From the NCBI GenBank assembly GCA_020544565.1, contig CP078014.1:4063364-4127363 (forward strand): DNA of 64,000 nucleotides. The letters run 5' to 3'. Origin of the DNA: Bradyrhizobiaceae bacterium (lineage in GTDB: Bacteria > Pseudomonadota > Alphaproteobacteria > Rhizobiales > Xanthobacteraceae). Position numbers and translations under genes: made by a program. The notes under the pieces were generated by a model. That model was given only the letters and a program-made list of their open reading frames with translations, searched no databases and was not told the origin of the DNA. Positions 45,547-54,298 of the stretch are shown here, in pieces (the first letter of the stretch is position 1; the number at the start of each line of letters is the position of its first letter).

Positions 45547-46266
45547 ATGGTCCATTTGAGCGAGCCGAGATCATTCGATGCGTCACGTGGCAGCCGTCCC
45601 CGCCGGCGGTGGCGCGGGCGCGTCGCCGTGCTCGCCGTCGTGGCGCTCGTGCTGATCGGCAGCGCCGGTTTCGTCTGGTTCCTGTCCAAGGTGCCCGGCG
45701 GGGAGAAGCCTGCGCGCAACGCCGACGGCATCGTCGTGCTCACCGGCGGCTCCTCGCGCGTGTCCGACGCGATCGAACTGCTGTCGGCCGGCTATGGCCG
45801 CCGCCTGCTGATTTCCGGCGTTCATCCCACCAATGGTCTCGCCGATATCCAGCGCACCCTGCCGGAGAGCCAGAACCTGTTCGCCTGCTGCGTCGATCTC
45901 GATCACTCCGCCGTCAACACCCGCAGCAATGCGACCGAGACGCGGCGCTGGGCCAGCGAGCGTGGTTTCCGCTCCCTGATCGTGGTGACGTCGAATTATC
46001 ACATGCCGCGCGCCATCGTCGAACTGTCGCATGCGATGCCCGACATCGACCTCGTGCCGTTCGCCGTCGTCGGCGACAAATGGCGCGAGGAGCCGTGGTG
46101 GACGAGTGGCGCGGCGCTGCGGCTCCTGCTATCGGAATACGTCAAGTTTCTCGTCGCGGAGATGCGGGTGGCGTTCGGTGGCGTCGGGCAGGGCGGTTTG
46201 CCGGAAACCGGCGCTCCGGCGGCAGCAACGCCTCCGGCGAGGCCGGCGACGGCATCGGTCAAGTGA
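45547..46266 (+). CDS. YdcF/ElyC-like DUF218 envelope protein
   Basis: 239 aa, one N-terminal membrane helix (about 24-45) with a basic head. The DUF218 domain has IVVLTGGSSRVSDAIELLSAGY, SNATETRRWASERGFRSLIVVTS and YHMPRA. Relatives (ElyC, SanA) affect envelope integrity and lipid carrier use. The last codons and the stop are inside the first unit of a tandem repeat. Confidence 0.9.
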   Translation: MVHLSEPRSFDASRGSRPRRRWRGRVAVLAVVALVLIGSAGFVWFLSKVPGGEKPARNADGIVVLTGGSSRVSDAIELLSAGYGRRLLISGVHPTNGLADIQRTLPESQNLFACCVDLDHSAVNTRSNATETRRWASERGFRSLIVVTSNYHMPRAIVELSHAMPDIDLVPFAVVGDKWREEPWWTSGAALRLLLSEYVKFLVAEMRVAFGGVGQGGLPETGAPAAATPPARPATASVK

Positions 46267-46330
46267 TCGGGGCCAAGTAATAAGGGCCCAAGTAATCAGG
46301 GGCCAAGCAATCAGGGCCAAGTGATCGGGT
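46260..46330 (+). repeat. Five-copy short tandem repeat bridging two genes
   Basis: Five imperfect units of 13-15 nt based on CAAGTAATCAGGGGC lie between the ydcF-like and plsC genes. The first unit contains the TGA stop of the upstream gene and the last contains the GTG start of plsC. Confidence 0.75.
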
Positions 46331-47121
46331 TTGCGATGGTTTCGGTTTTTCTGCGTTCGGTCCTCTACAATATCGCGTTCTACCTGAACCTCGTAGTGTG
46401 GGTGGTGATCGGACTTCCGACCTATGTGATGCCGCGCTGGGGCATTCTGTGGGTGGCGGCGACATGGGGACGCACCAGCATCTGGCTGATGGAAGTGATC
46501 TGCAATGTCAGGGTCGAGTACCGCGGCCGGGACAAGATTCCGCAAGGACCGCTGATCGTCGCGTCCAAGCACCAGTCGGCATGGGAGACGCTGGCGCTGC
46601 TGCAATTCTTCGATCAGCCGTTTTACATCCTCAAGCGCGAGCTGACGTGGCTCCCATTCTTCGGTTGGTATCTGCTCAAGGCCGGCATGATCGGCGTCAA
46701 CCGCGAAACTGGCGGGCGCTCGATGATTGGGGTGATCCGGCGCGCCAGCCAGCAAATCCGTCAGGGCCGCCAGTTTCTGATTTTCCCGGAGGGCACCCGC
46801 CGCCCGCCTGGCGCCCCGCCCGAATACAAGAACGGCGTCAGCCTGATCTATGGCGAAGCTGGCGTGCCCTGCGTTCCGGTGGCGCTGAACTCGGGGCTGT
46901 TCTGGCCGCGCCGGACCTTCCTGCGCTATCCCGGCACATTGGTGCTCGAGTTTCTCGATCCGATCCCGCCGGGCCTCAAGCGCAAGGAATTCACCGATCG
47001 CCTGAAGGAGGCGATTGAAGAGGCGAGCGACCGGCTGGTGGAAGCCGGCCGCGAGGAGCAGATCCGGCTGCTCGGCTTTTCCGCGCCGGTGATGTCGCCG
47101 CAGGCGCAGTCGCGCGCCTGA
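46321..47121 (+). CDS. plsC: 1-acyl-sn-glycerol-3-phosphate acyltransferase
   Basis: 266 aa. The catalytic box is HQSAWE (His84 and Glu89, an H-x4-E variant of H-x4-D), and FPEGTR is at 155-160. A membrane helix spans about 14-36. It makes phosphatidic acid from lysophosphatidic acid. The GTG start lies in the tandem repeat and has no good ribosome site; an ATG five codons later (46336) is an alternative. Confidence 0.93.
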   Translation: MIGFAMVSVFLRSVLYNIAFYLNLVVWVVIGLPTYVMPRWGILWVAATWGRTSIWLMEVICNVRVEYRGRDKIPQGPLIVASKHQSAWETLALLQFFDQPFYILKRELTWLPFFGWYLLKAGMIGVNRETGGRSMIGVIRRASQQIRQGRQFLIFPEGTRRPPGAPPEYKNGVSLIYGEAGVPCVPVALNSGLFWPRRTFLRYPGTLVLEFLDPIPPGLKRKEFTDRLKEAIEEASDRLVEAGREEQIRLLGFSAPVMSPQAQSRA

Positions 47122-47125
47122 CGTG

Positions 47126-47713
47126 TCAGGCGCGGCGATGCAGCGCGCTCTCGCCGCGCAGCATGGTAGCGAGCCGATGCAGCGGCGTGTCGCGAATCCC
47201 CTGCGCCTCGAGCGCGGTCACGGTGGCCATGACGTATTCGTCGTTCGGCCCGTAATTGCCATGACCCTGGCGCACCAGTCGCAGTTGTTCGTCGAGCGAC
47301 AGGCGCCCGGCATATTGGCTGTGGCCGCGGTCGGCGACATAGGCGAGCGCGCGCACGCGCTGGCGGGCATCGCCGTCGATCCACACCGCGCGCATCACCT
47401 CGCGATAGACGCTGGTGACTTGTTCGCGCTCGCGCAGATAGGCGACGGTGGCGCTGCGCTGCGCCGCCTCGACCCGAAAGGCGACGCCCTGGCAGGCGCC
47501 GCCGCGATCGAGCCCCAGTACCAGCCCGGGTTTTTCCGGCGTGCCGCGATGGACCATCGAATAGATGCAGAGCGAGCGGTGCTCGCCGATCAGCCGGGCC
47601 GGCTTCTGTTCGGAAAATGCGAAGCCCGGATTCCAGATCAGCGAGCCGTAGCCGAACACCCACAGGTCGCCATCGGGGAACTGGGTTTCTGAAAGAGTCT
47701 TTGCGGCCATCAC
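47126..47713 (-). CDS. chaC: Glutathione-specific gamma-glutamylcyclotransferase
   Basis: 195 aa. VFGYGSLIWNPGF at about 19-31 is the substrate-binding YGSL motif. The catalytic Glu is in YLREREQ, near residue 97. ChaC splits cytosolic glutathione into 5-oxoproline and Cys-Gly. It converges on plsC with 4 bp between stops. Confidence 0.92.
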   Translation of the reverse strand: MMAAKTLSETQFPDGDLWVFGYGSLIWNPGFAFSEQKPARLIGEHRSLCIYSMVHRGTPEKPGLVLGLDRGGACQGVAFRVEAAQRSATVAYLREREQVTSVYREVMRAVWIDGDARQRVRALAYVADRGHSQYAGRLSLDEQLRLVRQGHGNYGPNDEYVMATVTALEAQGIRDTPLHRLATMLRGESALHRRA

Positions 47714-47822
47714 GGCAGACGCCTATCAGTCTGGCCTAGCAGGCGCAACCGTGCCAATGGGGGCAGGCGTAGGCCGGCGCGGCATCTTTGATTTGCCCGA
47801 TTCGCCTGCTTTGGGGGGCTTC

Positions 47823-49001
47823 ATGCAAACATCACCGCTCGCTCCGCGCCGTCGCGTCTGGCCCGTCCTCGTCCTGCCGGCTCTGCTTGTGGTGGCGGCC
47901 GTGGCGTGGAGCATTTTCTGGTTCTATGCCGCCTCCCACGTCGATCAGAAATTCGAGGAATGGCGCGGCCGCGAGGCCAAGTCCGGCCGCGTCTATGAAT
48001 GCGCCGACCGCTCGGTGGCGGGCTTTCCGTTCCGTCTGGAGGTGAATTGCCGCAATCCGGTGGTGACGCTGACGTCCCAGACCGCCGATCAGACCCAGTT
48101 GACCGCGCGGTTGAAGAACATCCTGGTGGTGGCGCAGGTCTACGATCCGAGCAGGATCATCGCCGAGTTCACCGGCCCCGCCACCGTCAGCGACAGGGGC
48201 GAGACGCCGTCCTTCGTCGCCGGATGGACCCTCGGCCGGGCCAGCGCAGCGGGCGCGCCGACGCCGCAGCGGGTCTCGCTGGAGTTCGACGAGCCGCAGA
48301 TCGACCGGATCAGCGGCGCGGTGCAGACGCCGCTCCTGCGCGCCAGGCATCTCGAACTGCACACCCGGCTGCTGGAAGGCTCGCTGTCCGACAAGCCGGT
48401 GGTGGAAACCGCGCTCCAGGTCACGGCGGGCAGCCTGCTCGGGGTGCATCCGGTGCTGGTCGAGCCTTTCGACGCGGACATCCGTACGCTGCTGCGCGGC
48501 CTGAAGGACTTCGCGCCCAAGCCGTGGCCGGCGCGTTTCCGTGAAATCCAGGCCGCCGGCGGCCGTCTCGATTTCACCCAGTCGCGGGTTCAGCAGGGGG
48601 ATGCCATCGCCGTGGCCGCGGGGTCGCTCGGCCTCACTCCCACCGGCCATCTCGACGGCGAACTGACCGTGACCATGGTGGGGCTGGACAAATTCGTGGC
48701 TCAGTTCGGTCTCGACAAGCTTCTGGCCGAGGGCGGCGCGCAGCCGGGCGCGGACCGCATCGTCCCCGGCGTCAGCGCGCAGGACGTCAACAAGGTGATC
48801 GGCGCGCTCGACCGGATGATCCCCGGGCTCGGCAATGTGGCGCGGCGCAACGCCAATGCCGGCGTGGTCGCCGGCCTCAATCTGCTCGGTCAGGCGAGCA
48901 CGCTGGAAGGCAAGCCGGCGCGGGCGTTCCCGCTGCGCTTTGTCGAGGGCGCGGTGTTCCTCGGACCGCTCCGGGTGGCGCAGACCGCGCCGCTGTTCTG
49001 A
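47823..49001 (+). CDS. DUF2125 domain protein, membrane anchored
   Basis: 392 aa from the ATG at 47823 after a GGGGGG run; longer frames lack support. One membrane helix at about 13-35, then a periplasmic part with RDVYECADRS-like opening (GRVYECADRSVAGFPFRLEV), the mark of DUF2125. Beta-rich and repetitive afterwards. The family is alphaproteobacterial and of unknown role; similarity in style to AsmA-like lipid-transport proteins is only an impression. Confidence 0.85.
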   Translation: MQTSPLAPRRRVWPVLVLPALLVVAAVAWSIFWFYAASHVDQKFEEWRGREAKSGRVYECADRSVAGFPFRLEVNCRNPVVTLTSQTADQTQLTARLKNILVVAQVYDPSRIIAEFTGPATVSDRGETPSFVAGWTLGRASAAGAPTPQRVSLEFDEPQIDRISGAVQTPLLRARHLELHTRLLEGSLSDKPVVETALQVTAGSLLGVHPVLVEPFDADIRTLLRGLKDFAPKPWPARFREIQAAGGRLDFTQSRVQQGDAIAVAAGSLGLTPTGHLDGELTVTMVGLDKFVAQFGLDKLLAEGGAQPGADRIVPGVSAQDVNKVIGALDRMIPGLGNVARRNANAGVVAGLNLLGQASTLEGKPARAFPLRFVEGAVFLGPLRVAQTAPLF

Positions 49002-49007
49002 GCCCCG

Positions 49008-49949
49008 TCAGGCCGGGTTCTTCGGCAGGTGCGCGGGCTTGCGGCCGAAGTCGGGGTCGGCGGTTTCCTGACCCAGACTGACGATGCCGCGGCGGATGGC
49101 GCGGGTGCGGGTGAAGTGGTCGAACAGCGCCTCGCCGTCGCCGCGGCGGATGGCGCGGGTGAGCTTCGACAGGTCTTCCTGAAACGCGCCGAGCATTTCC
49201 AGCACCGCATCCTTGTTGGCGAGAAACACGTCGCGCCACATGGTGGGATCGGAGGCGGCGATGCGGGTGAAGTCGCGAAAACCGCCGGCGGAGAATTTCA
49301 GCACTTCGGCTTGCGTGACGTCCTCCAGTTCGTCGGCGGTGCCGACGATGGTGTAGGCGATCAGATGCGGCAGATGGCTGGTGACGGCGAGCACCAGGTC
49401 GTGGTGATCGGCGGCCATGGTCTCGACGTTGGCGCCGAGCGCGCGCCAGAACGTGGCGAGCTTCTCGACCGCGGCGGCATCAGCGCCCGGCGGCGGGGTG
49501 AGAATGCACCAGCGGTTGATGAACAGTTCGGCGAAACCTGAATCCGGGCCGGAATGTTCGGTGCCCGCCACCGGGTGCGCCGGGATGAAGTGAACGGTCT
49601 TTGGCAGATGCGGCGCCATCTCGCGTAGCACCATGCCCTTGACCGAGCCGACGTCGGAGACGATGGCGCCCGCTTTCAGATGTGGCGCGATGTCCTGCGC
49701 CACCGGCCCGCAGGCGCCGACCGGAATGCACAGGATGACGAGATCGGCGTCCTTCACGGCCTCGGCGCTGGTGTCCACCACGCGATCGACGATGCCGAGT
49801 TCGCGCACCCGCGCGCGGGTCGCCGGCGAGCGCGCGGTGGCGACGATCTCGCCCGCGAGCCCCTGGGCGCGTGCGGCGCGCGCGATCGAGCCGCCGATCA
49901 GCCCGAAGCCGATCAGCGCGATCCGCTGGAACAGTGGACCAGTGCTCAC
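49008..49949 (-). CDS. tyrA: Prephenate/arogenate dehydrogenase
   Basis: 313 aa from a GTG at 49949 that overlaps the hisC stop (GTGA). NAD fold IALIGFGLIGGSIARAA, then VGSVKG, the catalytic His region HFIPAHPVAGTEHSGP, and SHLPHLIAY. It makes 4-hydroxyphenylpyruvate or tyrosine. It is co-transcribed with hisC and a chorismate mutase gene, an aromatic amino-acid operon. Confidence 0.93.
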   Translation of the reverse strand: MSTGPLFQRIALIGFGLIGGSIARAARAQGLAGEIVATARSPATRARVRELGIVDRVVDTSAEAVKDADLVILCIPVGACGPVAQDIAPHLKAGAIVSDVGSVKGMVLREMAPHLPKTVHFIPAHPVAGTEHSGPDSGFAELFINRWCILTPPPGADAAAVEKLATFWRALGANVETMAADHHDLVLAVTSHLPHLIAYTIVGTADELEDVTQAEVLKFSAGGFRDFTRIAASDPTMWRDVFLANKDAVLEMLGAFQEDLSKLTRAIRRGDGEALFDHFTRTRAIRRGIVSLGQETADPDFGRKPAHLPKNPA

Positions 49950-51040
49950 TTGCGCCCCATGAATTCGGCCAGCGCCGCGACCACGAGGCGATTGGCCTCC
50001 TCGGTGCCGACGGTCATGCGCAGCGCATGCGGCAGTTTGTAGTTCTTCAGCGCGCGCAGGATCAGCCCGCGCCCGGTGAGGAAGGCGTCGGCCTCGTCGG
50101 CGGTGCGGCCCTTGTCCTGCGGGAAGTGGATCAGGATGAAGTTGGCCACGCTCGGGGTCACCGTGAGGCCGAGCTTGCCGATTTCGTCGGTGAGCCAGGT
50201 GCGCCACTTTTCGGTGTGGGCGCGCGACGCCTCGTAATGCGCGGTGTCCTCCAGCGACGCCACCGCCGCCAGCATCGCCGGGGCGGAGACGTTGAACGGA
50301 CCGCGGATGCGGTTGACCGCGTCGACGATGTTGGCCGGGCCGTACATCCAGCCGATGCGCAGCGCCGCGAGGCCGTGGATCTTGGAGAAGGTGCGGGCCA
50401 TTACCGTGTTGTCGGTGGTGGCGACGAGTTCGATGCCGGACTCGTAGTCGTTGCGCGAGACGTAGTCGGCATAGGCCGCGTCGATCACCAGCAGCACGTG
50501 CGGCGGCAATTCCGTGCGCAGGCGCTTGACCTCGTTGAAGGGGATGTAGGTGCCGGTCGGATTGTTGGGGTTGGCGAGCCAGACGAGCTTGGTGCGCGGC
50601 GTCACCGCGGCGAGGATCGCGTCGACATCGGCGGTGAAGTTCTTTTCCGCCGCGACCACGTTGGTCGCGCCATTGCCCATGGTGGCGATGGGGTAGACCA
50701 GGAAGCCGTGGGTGGTGTGGATCGCCTCGTCGCCGGGGCCGATATAGGTGTGGGCGAGAAGATTGAGGATCTCGTCGGAACCCGCGCCGCAGATGATGCG
50801 GTCCGGATCGAGGCCGTAGGTGCGCCCGATGGCTTCGCGCAGCACCAGCGAGGTGCCTTCCGGATAGTCCTCCAGATGATCGGCGGCGGCCTTGTAGGCC
50901 GCGATGGCCTTGGGCGACGGGCCGAGCGGCGTCTCGTTGGCCGACAGCTTGAACACGCGCCCGGCGACCCCCGCACCGCTCTTGCCGGGCGTATAGGGCG
51001 CAATATCGAGAATGCCGGGCTTGGGCACGGGACGTGACAT
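49946..51040 (-). CDS. hisC: Histidinol-phosphate/aromatic aminotransferase
   Basis: 364 aa from MSRPVPKPGILDIAPYTPGK, with GGAG upstream; the open frame continues to 52123 but is antisense noise over the next gene. PLP lysine in TFSKIHGLAALRIGW, substrate region LSANETPLGPSP, and WLANPNNPTGTY. Placed between tyrA and a chorismate mutase gene it probably also makes tyrosine and phenylalanine, as HisC2-type enzymes do. Confidence 0.93.
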   Translation of the reverse strand: MSRPVPKPGILDIAPYTPGKSGAGVAGRVFKLSANETPLGPSPKAIAAYKAAADHLEDYPEGTSLVLREAIGRTYGLDPDRIICGAGSDEILNLLAHTYIGPGDEAIHTTHGFLVYPIATMGNGATNVVAAEKNFTADVDAILAAVTPRTKLVWLANPNNPTGTYIPFNEVKRLRTELPPHVLLVIDAAYADYVSRNDYESGIELVATTDNTVMARTFSKIHGLAALRIGWMYGPANIVDAVNRIRGPFNVSAPAMLAAVASLEDTAHYEASRAHTEKWRTWLTDEIGKLGLTVTPSVANFILIHFPQDKGRTADEADAFLTGRGLILRALKNYKLPHALRMTVGTEEANRLVVAALAEFMGRK

Positions 51041-51069
51041 CAGCGTGAACTCCGGAAGGATATCTAGGG

Positions 51070-51897
51070 TCAGGTTTGCGGCACCGTATAGCGCGTTGCG
51101 TGGCCGCCGACGAGGGCCGCCGAACGCATGGACGCGCCGGCGGCTGTCAGCGCGTCGGTGATCTTGCGCAGGCCGTCGGGGCCCGGCACCGAGATCAGCA
51201 GCGCCGCCCCGTCCGACACGGTGTCGGGCACGGCGATGATTTCGGAAAACGGCGACAGCGTGCGGGCGACATCGGCATTCCAGCCGGACACGCGGACGCT
51301 CCACATCTCGATTTCCGTGACCATGGCGTCGGCGGCGACGCGCGAGACCACGAACACCGGCAGCCCCGCCGGATGATCGGCGCGCTCGACGAAGGGCAGC
51401 CGCGCGATGATCTTGGGCGCGGCCGTGGCCTCGAGCGCCAGCCACCACGGCGTGCGGCTGCTGGTCGCCGACACCAGCGCCAGATCGCCGCGGGATTTTG
51501 CCGTCGCATCGACCGCCGCCCCGGCGCTGAAATGCGGCAGGAACGGAACGGTAAAGCCGAAATGAAACCGCGCCGAATCCCGCATTGCCGGCTCGCCGAC
51601 GGAGAGGTCGGCATGCACCGAAAACGGCGCCTGCACATAGGTGAAGGTGGCGATGATGACGCGCCAGATGCTCTCGACGGTGTCGAGCGGCAGGATGCCG
51701 CGATGGCGCTGCACCAGCCGGCGCATCATGTCGGCCTCGCGCGCCGGCCGGAAGGCGGAGCCGACTTCCTGCGTCTTCTTCACCGAGATCAGGCGATCGA
51801 TGATGTCGCCACGCTGCATCAGCAGGTTGTGCACCTGCTCGTCGATGGAATCGATCTCGCGGCGAAGATCCTGCAGGGATGGCGGCGTGTCGGTCAT
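51070..51897 (-). CDS. Chorismate mutase (AroQ-type) with C-terminal domain
   Basis: 275 aa from MTDTPPSLQDLRREIDSIDEQ. The first 95 residues are an AroQ chorismate mutase: DLRREIDSIDEQVHNLLMQR, READMMRRLVQRHRG. About 180 further residues include a C-terminal ligand-domain-like part, but the prephenate dehydratase motifs are not apparent. It converts chorismate to prephenate for the downstream tyrA. A known variant in this group of bacteria. Confidence 0.87.
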   Translation of the reverse strand: MTDTPPSLQDLRREIDSIDEQVHNLLMQRGDIIDRLISVKKTQEVGSAFRPAREADMMRRLVQRHRGILPLDTVESIWRVIIATFTYVQAPFSVHADLSVGEPAMRDSARFHFGFTVPFLPHFSAGAAVDATAKSRGDLALVSATSSRTPWWLALEATAAPKIIARLPFVERADHPAGLPVFVVSRVAADAMVTEIEMWSVRVSGWNADVARTLSPFSEIIAVPDTVSDGAALLISVPGPDGLRKITDALTAAGASMRSAALVGGHATRYTVPQT

Positions 51898-52080
51898 GGG
51901 CTCGAATTCGGGTTGGCGATGGCGGCGAGGGCCGCAAGCGGGTCGCGGACGGACCGGCGCATTGATAGGCAGGAGAGGGCGCGAAAGCAAAGAAAACCTT
52001 GGCAATCACGGGCTTGCGAGGCCGCGGGAGCTGCGTGCCGGCTTGACGCAGCCGCCCCGGGGGATTAGTAACGAGCCATT

Positions 52081-52142
52081 CCGTGGTCATTTGAGCCGGC
52101 CGGCTTGCAGCCACGTTAAACAACTCGCTAAACAGGCCGGGG
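52081..52142 (+). promoter_or_regulatory. SAM-II riboswitch upstream of metX
   Basis: The stretch has the conserved SAM-II pattern: P1 stem CGTGG (52082-52086) with CCACG (52111-52115), the loop start TCATTTG, then TTGCAGCCACGTTAAA and GCTAAA. The pseudoknot pairs CCGGCC (52096-52101) with GGCCGG (52135-52140). SAM-II precedes metX and metA genes in many alphaproteobacteria. It should lower metX expression when S-adenosylmethionine is high. Confidence 0.88.
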
Positions 52143-52153
52143 ACATGAGTGAT

Positions 52154-52185
52154 CCCGGCCGAACCTCGTTCAGGCCGGGTTTTTT
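52154..52185 (+). terminator. Intrinsic terminator, attenuator of the SAM-II riboswitch
   Basis: Stem CCCGGCC-GAAC with GTTC-A-GGCCGGG followed by six Ts. It lies 12 nt after the riboswitch and 55 nt before the likely metX start. GGCCGGG at the 3' end of the riboswitch (52135-52141) could pair with CCCGGCC (52154-52160), which would stop the terminator from forming. Confidence 0.85.
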
Positions 52186-52239
52186 GTGGCCTGAGTTCCG
52201 ATGTGGGTCGTTCGACCTTCTGCGGAGGCCAGTATCAAG

Positions 52240-53439
52240 ATGGTTAACGTCAAACCGGCGCAGAATGGCGGTGCTTCCGGCGAAAGGGCGCAGGAGGCGG
52301 ACCACCCGTCGTCCCTGGTCGCCCGGTTCGGCCCTGACACGCCGCTGCGGCTCGATTGCGGCATCGACCTTGCGCCGTTCCAGATCGCCTATCAGACCTA
52401 CGGCCGGCTTAACGCGGATCATTCGAACGCCATCCTGATCTGCCATGCGCTGACCGGGGATCAGCATGTCGCAAACGTGCACCCGGTCACCGCCAAGCCG
52501 GGCTGGTGGGAGACGCTGGTCGGCGCCGGCAAGCCGATCGACACCGAACGCTATTTCGTCATCTGCTCGAACGTGATCGGCGGCTGCATGGGCTCGACAG
52601 GCCCCGCCTCCACCAATCCTGCGACCGGACGGCTGTGGGGGCTGGATTTCCCGGTCATTACCATCCCCGACATGGTGCGCGCGCAGGCGATGCTGCTCGA
52701 CCATCTCGGCATCGCCAGGCTGTTCGCCGTGGTCGGCGGCTCGATGGGCGGGATGCAGGTGCTGCAATGGAGCACGGCCTATCCCGAGCGCGTGTTCTCG
52801 GCGCTCGCGGTCGCCTGCAGCACGCGGCACTCGGCGCAGAACATCGCCTTCCACGAGCTTGGCCGTCAGGCGGTGATGGCCGATCCGGAATGGCGCGGCG
52901 GCCGCTATTTCGAGCACGGCACCCATCCGCGCCGCGGCCTCGGCGTCGCCCGCATGGCCGCGCACATCACCTATCTCTCCGACGCCGCGCTGCATCGCAA
53001 GTTCGGCCGCCGGTTGCAGGATCGCGACACGCCGACCTTCTCCTTCGACGCGGATTTCGAGGTGGAAAGCTATCTGCGCCATCAGGGCTCGTCCTTCGTC
53101 GAGCGCTTCGACGCCAACAGCTATCTCTACCTCACCCGCGCCATGGATTATTTCGACATCGCCGCCGATCATGACGGCGTGCTGGCGGAAGCCTGGCGCG
53201 GCGCGCGCACCCGCTTCTGCGTGGTGTCGTTCACCAGCGACTGGCTGTTTCCGACCTCCGACTCCCGCGCCATCGTTCATGCGCTCAATGCGTCCAGCGC
53301 CCGCGTCTCCTTCGCGGAGATCGAGACCGACAGGGGCCATGACGCCTTCCTGCTCGACGTTCCCGAATTCATCGGAATCGCGCGCGCATTCCTGGAATCG
53401 GCCGCCTCCGCGCACGGCCTGACCGCGGCGGGAGGCTGA
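52240..53439 (+). CDS. metX: Homoserine O-acetyltransferase
   Basis: 399 aa from the ATG at 52240, after GCGGAGG with rather long spacing; an ATG at 52201 would add 13 residues. Alpha/beta hydrolase with the nucleophile Ser in VGGSMGGMQ, Asp in SDWLFP and His in RGHDAFL. It starts methionine synthesis by acylating homoserine; some members use succinyl-CoA, which cannot be excluded. Controlled by the SAM-II riboswitch and terminator. Confidence 0.95.
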   Translation: MVNVKPAQNGGASGERAQEADHPSSLVARFGPDTPLRLDCGIDLAPFQIAYQTYGRLNADHSNAILICHALTGDQHVANVHPVTAKPGWWETLVGAGKPIDTERYFVICSNVIGGCMGSTGPASTNPATGRLWGLDFPVITIPDMVRAQAMLLDHLGIARLFAVVGGSMGGMQVLQWSTAYPERVFSALAVACSTRHSAQNIAFHELGRQAVMADPEWRGGRYFEHGTHPRRGLGVARMAAHITYLSDAALHRKFGRRLQDRDTPTFSFDADFEVESYLRHQGSSFVERFDANSYLYLTRAMDYFDIAADHDGVLAEAWRGARTRFCVVSFTSDWLFPTSDSRAIVHALNASSARVSFAEIETDRGHDAFLLDVPEFIGIARAFLESAASAHGLTAAGG

Positions 53440-53440
53440 C

Positions 53441-54115
53441 ATGGCACTTCAGGATCAGTTCCGGCTGACCGCGGTTCTTCCCGTGACGGAGAGCGGCTAC
53501 CGCGCCGATCACCTGCTGGTGGCGCAGATGGTCGAACCCGGATCAAGGGTGCTCGATGTCGGCTGCGGCGAGGGCGACCTGCTGCGCCTGCTGGAGCGGC
53601 GCGGCGTCGATGGCCGCGGCATCGAATTGTCGCGCGAGGGCGTCAACCGCTGCGTCGCCAAGGGGCTCGCGGTGATCCAGGGCGATGCCGACACCGACCT
53701 CGTCAATTATCCCGACGACGCCTTCGACTACGTGATCCTGTCGCAGACGCTGCAGGCGACGCGCCAGCCGCGCGCGGTGCTGGAGAACCTGCTGCGCATC
53801 GGGCGGCGCGCCATCGTGTCGTTTCCGAATTTCGGTTTCTGGAAAATGCGGCTGCAACTGCTGGTGAAGGGCCAGATGCCGCGCACCGAGAATCTTCCGG
53901 CGACGTGGTACGACACGCCAAACATTCATTTCTGCACCATCAAGGATTTCGTGCAGCTCTGCGACGAGATCAACGTCAAGATGGAACGCGCGGTCGCGCT
54001 CGATCTCCATGGCCGGCCGCTGCGTCTCAACGCGCCGTGGTGGTTCTGGAACATGTTCGGCGAGCAGGGCGTATTTCTGCTGACCCGGCGCGATTCAGAT
54101 AATGGGCGACAATAA
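53441..54115 (+). CDS. metW: Methionine biosynthesis protein MetW
   Basis: 224 aa, one base after the metX stop. SAM-dependent methyltransferase fold with VLDVGCGEGDLL (about 37-48). QTLQATRQPRAVLENLLRIGRR and FPNFGFWKMRLQLL are hallmark MetW segments. It pairs with MetX to give full acetyltransferase activity in known systems. Confidence 0.95.
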   Translation: MALQDQFRLTAVLPVTESGYRADHLLVAQMVEPGSRVLDVGCGEGDLLRLLERRGVDGRGIELSREGVNRCVAKGLAVIQGDADTDLVNYPDDAFDYVILSQTLQATRQPRAVLENLLRIGRRAIVSFPNFGFWKMRLQLLVKGQMPRTENLPATWYDTPNIHFCTIKDFVQLCDEINVKMERAVALDLHGRPLRLNAPWWFWNMFGEQGVFLLTRRDSDNGRQ

Positions 54116-54298
54116 GGCACTTCCTGCATTGGTCTCGCCGTGAATGATCCGCCGCACGCGCGGAACTTTGGCGCGTGGAACTCATGGCAGGTCTGATTCC
54201 TGTCGTCCTCTTTTCGCCACATGAACTCGGTGTACGCCTCGTCCATATCGATCCCGCTTGGGAGCGATGGGGAACGGGGGTGTCACGAGGACTACTGG

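Noticed and set aside
49946..52123. 725-codon frame that might be read as a fusion protein with HisC
   Set aside because: Only the last 364 residues match HisC. The front part is antisense-like Arg/Ala sequence over the chorismate mutase gene in another frame, and a good start with ribosome site exists at 51040.
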